Shown: positions 57,857 through 64,000 of the stretch, one piece after another
Layout of the letters: every line of letters begins with the position of its first letter
Position numbering within the stretch: the first letter of the stretch is position 1
Assembly: GCA_024663395.1 (NCBI GenBank)
Contig: JANFAH010000026.1
Location: 744,001 to 808,000 of the forward strand
Direction of reading: 5' to 3'
Length of the DNA: 64,000 nt
Source of the DNA: Pisolithus tinctorius
Lineage: Eukaryota; Basidiomycota; Agaricomycetes; Boletales; Pisolithaceae
Program-made: the position numbers and the translations under genes
The notes under the pieces: generated by a model
Databases searched by the model: none
The model's input: only the letters and a program-made list of their open reading frames with translations
Told to the model about the DNA's origin: nothing

Positions 57857-59518
57857 ATGGCTTCATTGAGTGGACAAGCTCATCAAGGAAGGCCTTCTGT
57901 AACTGTGACTACTGGTGGTGGATCATCCTCACAAGTACTTGGGAGTGGGAGTAAAGAGAAGGGCCCAGCATCCAACAAGCAGCAGCTGGCTGACTCCTCA
58001 ATGGAAAGTACCCAGCTGAAAAACATCAACTGGGATACTCCTCACACCAAAATACTTGTCCAGTGGCTTCTTAGCCATCCTGCTAACTGCAGGATTCTTT
58101 TCAGTGACAAAAACTCAGGTGACTTACCCCCATCATTATCATCTACTTTGACTGAGAGACTGGTGGGCCACAACAAGGAGGTCCAAGCAATGATCACCCA
58201 AGCCATTTTTGAGGATGACAGTGTCTACAAGGACATGTACACAGCAAGTGCTGTCAAGTCTCAAGTCAGCATGGGCAACCATCTCAATATGTGAGTCTCT
58301 GATCATCCGATAAACCCAGGATTCACTAATGATCATCTAGGCTGAAAGCAAGCTATTGAAAGTGCCATGTGCAATTCAAACAGTCTGGGGAAGGCATCAT
58401 ACCTAGCCATCCAAAATTTTCCAACCTTCATGGTATGTTACATGACTGATGTACAAGAATGCAGGGACTTATGTGTACATACAGATGTCATTCTCAACAA
58501 TTTTCCTTGGTATGATGACTTACATTCCATTTGGCAGGGGAACCCATCATTCAGTCCTGAGCCCTTCAACTCTGAGCTGAACAAAAACCATGCAGAGGGC
58601 TTCTTAGTGGTTATCCGAAACAAGACACTTGGTATGAAGAACATTTTGGGTTCTAGGGCTGAGATTGCAGGTGATTGCATGGGTGCAGGGGGGGACAGCA
58701 GGGGAACTCAAGGAAGCTGAGGAGGATGTGCCATCTCAAGCTGGTGGTGACATCACTAATGAGGGCAAAGAAGATGGTGGAGCTGGGTTTGATGAGGCAA
58801 TGCTGGGTTTGGGGATGAGCAGACTGGTGGTGATGAGTCCCCTGATGTCAACATGGACTCTGCATCTGTGCAGGGTGATGAGGTATGTTCATGTTCATTC
58901 AGAGCAATGTTAATGAAATTTTACTGATAAGTTATTGCTAGTTACAATGGCCTTCAATGCCAAGTGACACTCATTTCCCCTCTAGGTTCTCCCTCCTGCA
59001 AAAGGGTTTGTATGCCCTCATTGGATAGCTGAATTGCCCTCTCTTGGTCTTTGCTGTATCTTTGCCCTCCTCCTTCATCTGCAAGTATTGCCTCTATGAC
59101 ATCTGACTCCTCTGGTAGCTCTTCCCAAAAACCTAGCCAGTCCCTCTGGGACTCATCATCAAAGACAAGTTTGACAAAGCCAAGTTCAACACTAACTAAA
59201 TGTGGCAAGTCTCAGCTTCAAGACCAGGTCATCAACTTGAGTCATGAAGCTGAGTCACTAGTGGCTTCTTCTTCTTCTGGGAAGACTAAATGCTATATGG
59301 TCAAGATGGAATATCTTTGTAGGAAGGAGGAATTGATGAAAGAGCAGGCAGAAATGGTGACTAAGATGGAGTTGGAGTTGGAGGTGAAGAAACTTGACAT
59401 CCAGCTGATGAAGGCCCAGGAGATCACCTTCAACAGTGAGGCAGAGACACTTTGCCTTAAAATTGAGCTTGCAAAACTCATGAAGGCCAATTCAGATGCA
59501 ACCCCTTCCACTGCATAG
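57857..59518 (+). CDS. Harbinger accessory DNA-binding (Myb/SANT-like) protein
   Basis: The first exon has a Ser/Gly-rich leader, then INWDTPHTKILVQWLLSHPA and the segment to KSQVSMGNHLN (~58280), a trihelix resembling the Myb/SANT-like domain of plant and fungal Harbinger second proteins. After an intron the conserved block FPWYDDLHSIWQGNPSFSPE (~58510) and a long charged coiled coil (EELMKEQAEMVTKMELELEV, ~59330-59420) follow to the stop at 59518. The protein helps the transposase reach the ends of the transposon in known PIF systems. Exon borders between 58290 and 59050 are uncertain and a frame break is possible. Confidence 0.65.
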
Positions 59519-59752
59519 GTTTATCTTGTCATGGCCAAGTTTTTACCCACACTTCCCCACTGTATCCATCTCTAGCACATTCCCACTATGTACTTGCATC
59601 ATATTCATGTTTCCACTATTCTCTTGCAAGATGTACATATGGTGAATGTATTTTTTTCATCTTGCTAATACTGCTGTCTCCCACAACTGCCATTAATGTG
59701 TTCATTCCTGTCTGAGATGTTGAAACAACTGATCCAATAGCTTTGCTCAAAA

Positions 59753-61233
59753 TCACTGACCAATAGTCTCCACAGCCTCCACTGCAGCAATTCCATCCCC
59801 ATTATCAAGGCTGCTTCCTTCATTGACTGCCCAGTCAGTTGAACACTCAATCATATCATCCATTTCCTCCTCAAACCAGATGATCATGTTGTGTAGGATG
59901 ATGCAACAAAGCACCCAGTAAATGGTGACTTTCATGTCTTTCTCCATCTGGATTTTCAGGCACACTTCACAGAGGCTTTGAAAGCGCCCTTTCAAGGCAG
60001 CAAATGCATGTTCAACTCATACACAGATCTTCCAAAGCTGTCAGCCCATATACTGCAGCAAGACTAGGTGCATACCTTTGAAAGGTACTTGTTATACACA
60101 TTCTGATCTTGAGATAATCTCCCACCTTTAGGTTTTTTGAAGGGGACAACACACCACATCTCCAATGGGTATGCACTGTCCACCCACATCCAATGATCAC
60201 ATGGAATCAACTGCATAGGATTTGAAGTGATGCAAGTCCCCTGGAAGGCCCACACATCATGGACACTTCCCAGATGTCCAAGTCTGTAGTCCATGACAAG
60301 AAGATTGTGCAGCAAAACAATAAGCTATCTTGGTAAGTTTCTTCTGCTGTTCACACTCAGTGTTTGAGTACACACCTGACAGTTCAATGAGTACCCAGAT
60401 TTTCTATCATAGAATGTTTCCCCAAAGATATATGGTTTCTCAAAGAGGGGAATACTTGAACCATCAGTGGCAAATACATCATTCCTCCAGGCTGAACAGG
60501 TGCATGACTCAGTGGAAACCCACTCTCTCTCCATCTCCTGCAAGTCTTCAGATGGAATATTGATGAATCTATCATGCTTGTCCAGTATAGCTACCATCAC
60601 ATGGTTTGTACAATTGACAACTCAGCCAATGCTAACACCAGCCCACTGCACTACATCCTCAGGCGATGCTGCATTTCCATAATGCCCTGCATGGAAAAGG
60701 AAGATCACCAACTGGACTGCAACTGCCAGCTGATGGTTTTTGGAATTGCTTTGGAATATTGCATGTCCACTAATCTGAACCAGAATGCAATCAAAAATTG
60801 GTGGGTCTACATGAAGGCACTTTTGAAACAGGTGGGGCCAATGATCTGCAAAATGTTTGAGGAGGGACAGCTGAGATGCCTGCATCATTGGCATCTCAGG
60901 TCTCTCAAGGATATGTACATGCTCTACTTCATCTCTGAGAGCCATGATCGCATTTAGCAGCCAAGCATAATGCCCATCATGCTCAGCTGTGGGGTCTGTG
61001 TCATCAGAGGTGCTGGATTCAAAATCTGACAGGATCAGAGTGACTGGCAATGGCAGAGTGATGAAGAAGAGAGTTGTGGGGGAGCTGGAGCCTGAACTCA
61101 GTGATGTTGACATAGATTCCAAGCTGCTACTGTCAACTCCACATCGTGCATTTTCAAGCCTTGCTATCACAACATGAAGGCTAGTCTTGTCCAGCTGTTT
61201 GAGCAGATCTTGGTGGACAGATTTCCAGGGCAT
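59753..61233 (-). CDS. Harbinger transposase (DDE_Tnp_4/HARBI1-like)
   Basis: Minus-strand order: N-terminal part from 61233 (MPWKSVHQDLLKQLDK), SLLKHFADHWPHLFQKCLHV and QLVIFLFHAGHYGNAASPED (helix-turn-helix-like region, ~60880-60650), CSAWRNDVFATDGSSIPLFE (first Asp, ~60450), VMDYRLGHLGSVHDVWAF (second Asp, ~60280), DSAYPLEMWCVVPFK, RIC-VEHAFAALKGRF (Glu, ~60000), then LHNMIIWFEEEMDD and the end at 59753. These are the hallmarks of PIF/Harbinger nuclease, which cuts and joins DNA. At least one intron (about 60325-60360) and apparent stops (e.g. before EHAFAALK) leave intactness open. Confidence 0.75.
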
Positions 61234-61462
61234 CTGGTAGCTCTTGGATGATGGGTAGATGTTTATTGATCATGTACAATGCATTAATACAACAAGTTTG
61301 ATATGTTATTTGACATGTATCTTCCAGGATAAGTAACTACCATGTATTGCTAGTCAAGCAGTGCTACAGGGCCTGGCATGTCAGAGTCAAATTTTATAGC
61401 AGCAGTGGCCTGTCAGAGTGCGATTCCAGAGCACTTCCAAAGCCACCTTGAGCACCACTATT

Positions 61463-63305
61463 GAGTGCAGGTTGCCAGTGTTCATACACAAATTGATCCT
61501 TGAGCAGTTCCTGAAGGCATTCTTCAGCAGCCAGAAGAGTCATATCTGGGTCCTGGGCAAACTGGCACATAATGCTCCAAGCCTCAGGGTCTGCATGGGC
61601 TGGATGGGAGGTCAGTGCTGTGTCCCCCTGGATTCCACAGTGTGCCCAGCAATGTTGAATGGTAAGTGGTGTAACTGTGTCCCAGGCTTCCTTTGCCATT
61701 AACATAGCTTCCCAGAGCATTATCTTGTAGATGTTTCTTTCCTCAGCCTCATCAAGGTCAATTTCTTGTTTGCAGAAGGCTTGCCTGTAGTGTGCCTTGA
61801 AACAGCAAATTATCCCAGCATCATTGGGTTGCATGTGTGATGTAAGATTTGGAGAAAAGAATTCAAGTTGGACATGATGCAGCTCATAGGGGATTGAGTG
61901 ACCACCAAAGATGTCAAGGCAGAGGCATACATGGCACTTTTCACTGCCCATCTTTTGGTTGAACAACTTTACCCACCTGGAACTGAGGTCAGTATGAGCA
62001 TTAGGGATTATCATGTGCTCACTTCTCAAACAGTTCTGCCATCATCCATGCCTTCTTATTGCTGCAGTAATAAAATCCATACTTTTGTGGTATCTTGCCT
62101 GCAAAACATCTTGGTTTCTTTGACCATCCAATGTAGAACAGTGGCATTTTTTCACTTCCATCTGCATTTGTGGCAATTCCAATTGTAATTTGAAACTTTT
62201 CTTTTTTCTTTCCACTCATTTGCTTCATTGTGAGTCCACAATCAGGTGGGGCACTGCCAATTGTCAGGGGTTTGTGAGTGACCATCAAAAGTAACACTTC
62301 AAATGCTCACAATGCAAAGAAGCTTGTCTTGTCTGTTATGCCCAAGCTGAGTGACTTTGTCAAATGGACTAGTCATGAATGGCATGAGGGGATGTTATGG
62401 GCCAAACTTGTTGTAACCCCTATAGCTCAACTCATAGTGGTGAAATCTGACAAAGGTCACTTCCACTTGCAAGGTCTATCTGGGATTGCAATGGGGAAGG
62501 GACAAGGAGTAAGCCACAGGAATAACCTGAGTTGCAAAGTATTGAAAAACTGAGGATACATGGTACTGTGACAACTACATAAATACCTCAGGGAAGAGTA
62601 CCATACCAGTCATGCCAAAGGGGTGGTCATGTATCTGCAGTAGTAAACAATGAAATAGAAAGGGGTCATATACAAGTCATACAGTGTCAATGATGGGGGT
62701 AGGGATAGCAATGAGGGTCAAACCAGCTGTGCCATCAAGGCACAGTGAGGGACCTGACACTGGAGCAACAACTAAACAATCAAAACAATAAATACAAGTC
62801 ATAGACAAAACACAAGACATATTATTCATCAGGGATGGGGGTGGAACACTTGTGTCACCATAGCCTGTGCAGCATCAACTGCAGTGGGAAGTACCTGTAC
62901 CACCAGTGATCTGAGCTGTCCACAGAGAGTGGCCACACCAAGAACAATCATAAGTATGAGTGTCACAACAAGGCACATGACACATGTGACCACAAAAAGG
63001 TAAAAAAGGAAAGACCCCTGACAGAGTCATAACATCATCAAAATTCCACTGGTCCTTCAGGGGGAATGTTGCAAGAATCTTCTGTATGCATGTCCTCTCT
63101 GCCTCAACTGCACTTGGATCAACTGATCCAGCTTCACCATGCTGCCAATACTCCTTGAGCTTCTATGCTTTACAGAAAGGTGCAATCCACCCATCGCCAT
63201 GGAGACATTTTTCCTCTGGAATATGAAAGGTTTCTTCAAACTGCTTCCATTTCTCCTGCAGCATTGGTCCATTGACAACTTCTCCCTTCTCCATGTGTCA
63301 GACCC
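61463..63305 (-). pseudogene. Pogo/Tigger-type (CENP-B-like) transposase, split
   Basis: Minus strand: the HTH part at 63305-63044 (QEKWKQFEETFHIPEE, GDGWIAPFCKA, EYWQHGEAGSVDPSAVEAER, WNFD with the first catalytic Asp), a 745-bp insertion (62291-63035), then the DDE domain at 62285-61463 (APPDCGLTMKQMSGKKKE, WVKLFNQKMG, CLDIFGGHS with an Asp, FFSPNLTSHMQPNDAGII, CFKAHYRQAF with AFCKQEIDLD). The Harbinger element then interrupts it at YEHWQPALN, and the rest is at 57715-57455. The N-terminal start is cut at ~63305. Pogo enzymes cut and paste at TA. This gene is clearly dead. Confidence 0.85.
62291..63035. mobile_element. 745-bp insertion flanked by CATCAAAA
   Basis: The transposase frame stops at WNFD on one side and resumes near APPDCGLT on the other. 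The junctions share an 8-bp repeat CATCAAAA (62283-62290 and 63036-63043), as hAT elements make. The ends (GTAACACTTC / GTCATAACAT) are not clearly inverted, and no gene lies inside. The class is unassigned. Confidence 0.45.
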
Positions 63306-63314
63306 ATAGGACAA

Positions 63315-63981
63315 GTGCCCTTTCACCTCCCATCCAGCCCATGCAGATCCTGAGGCTTGGAGCATTATGTGCCAGTTTGCCCAGGACCCAGATATGACTC
63401 TTCTGGCTGCTGAAAAATGCCTTCAGGAACTGCTCAAGGATCAATTTGTGTATGAACACTGGCAACCTGCACTCAATGCTGTCATGGAAGCAGAAGGAGA
63501 TGTCATGCAAGCTGCAGAGGCAGTTCAGAGGCTTGCAAGTGCTACCCTTCACTGCACAGGACTCACTATCAAGATTCCAGCAAAGAAATGCCCACCACAG
63601 CTCATCACTCTTGAAGCAGCACTTGCTGATTCTGTGCTGATCTTGAAGTCACATGATAAGATCATTGGACCACCACCAACAGTCAATGAAATCCTCAACC
63701 CCAAGGAGGAGAGGGAGGTTGGCAAGCCTCAGTATGCCTTTGAGGGTGGAGATGCAGAAATTGTTGCAGTGGTGGAAAATGAACTTGCTATCAAGTGGGG
63801 AGAGATTGTGGAGATTGAATCTGATGATGATGAAGATCAGCAAATGCCACCAATTCCAAGTTATACTGACCTCATTAGCATGTGCCAAACACTTGAGACA
63901 GCTTGCATGGTGGTGAGTGATGCAAATTCCACACTGGAATTGGCACAGTTGCTCTGTAAATTTCGTGGTACACTGTCTTGA
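63315..63981 (+). pseudogene. Pogo transposase, C-terminal part (plus strand)
   Basis: The frame starts in mid-gene with SHPAHADPEAWSIMCQFAQD, the same point as in the minus copy, and continues without the Harbinger insertion: WQPALNAVMEAEGDVMQ, KIPAKKCPPQLITLEAAL, KWGEIVEIESDDDEDQ, ending at 63981. It meets the N-terminal part of the minus-strand copy at ~63305 in opposite orientation, so an inversion or end-to-end joining has occurred. It shows what the empty site of the Harbinger insertion looked like. Confidence 0.8.
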
Positions 63982-64000
63982 GAGGCAATGAAGAATGCAA

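Larger units (their letters stand above)
57716..61459. mobile_element. PIF/Harbinger-type transposon (TSD ATT)
   Basis: 3,744 bp with ~36-bp inverted ends (AGTGGTGCTYAAGGTGGC ...) that differ at about three sites. A 3-bp duplication ATT flanks it (57713-57715 and 61460-61462). Removing it restores GCATTGAGTGC, which is exactly the uninterrupted sequence in the pogo copy at ~63470. It carries the two-gene set of this superfamily: a DDE transposase (minus) and a DNA-binding protein (plus), transcribed toward each other. Confidence 0.9.

Noticed and set aside
1..64000. tRNA or rRNA genes
   Set aside because: I looked for cloverleaf-like and conserved rRNA words and saw none. A covariance-model search would be needed to exclude tRNAs.

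Overview
The window looks like nuclear DNA of a mushroom-forming basidiomycete (Agaricomycetes); the species cannot be told. The reasons are short GT-AG introns of about 50 bp, chromodomain Ty3/Gypsy and Ty1/Copia elements, a KDZ transposase with a CxC1-type cysteine cluster, PIF/Harbinger and pogo elements, and Agaricomycete-type expanded gene families. Nearly all of it is nested, decayed transposon sequence. The only stretch resembling a normal gene island is about 51.9-54.8 kb. It is visibly richer in CpG and holds an ankyrin-protein remnant, a well-formed CFIm25 (NUDT21) gene and the 3' part of a Rab GTPase gene.

Layout. 1-6.6 kb: two copies of a 1.85-kb LTR-like repeat (called X here) that carries its own ORF, with three solo LTRs in or near it (5-bp target duplications CCACC, TGAGT, CAAGC), plus pieces of an inverted Gypsy and of a P-loop GTPase gene. 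8.4-9.6 kb: a perfect palindrome and satellites. 9.9-15.2 kb: a hairpin (foldback) element split by a 4.3-kb Copia (duplication GTACT). 17.1-18.6 kb: a multi-exon Agaricomycete gene. 19.9-20.6 kb: a solo LTR. 22.4-29.0 kb: 5' LTR and gag of one Gypsy (A), then X copy 2, then pol of another Gypsy (B). The 3' end of Gypsy-B lies at 48.1-49.5 kb.

Gypsy-B is split by the main discovery, an 18.6-kb element (29490-48097). It has ~2-kb terminal inverted repeats built from 43-bp and 21-bp tandem arrays, a 7-bp duplication GACCACC, a CxC1-KDZ transposase and two cargo genes. Removing it with one copy of the duplication restores an uninterrupted antisense reading frame of Gypsy-B. At 49.5-50.8 kb X copy 3 sits inside an older LTR, so four insertion layers can be read. 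From 54.8 kb, a TA-flanked element with 290-bp inverted repeats cuts the Rab gene, and a two-gene Harbinger (ATT duplication) interrupts a pogo transposase gene, a further piece of which lies inverted at the window end.

A second theme is decay. In every element I could follow in frame (both Gypsies, Copia, the KDZ gene and a cargo gene), the premature stops are TGA, and where the context can be read they fall at arginine positions. This is what C-to-T change at CGA codons (CpG) produces. LTR copies of one family show matching graded loss of CpG.
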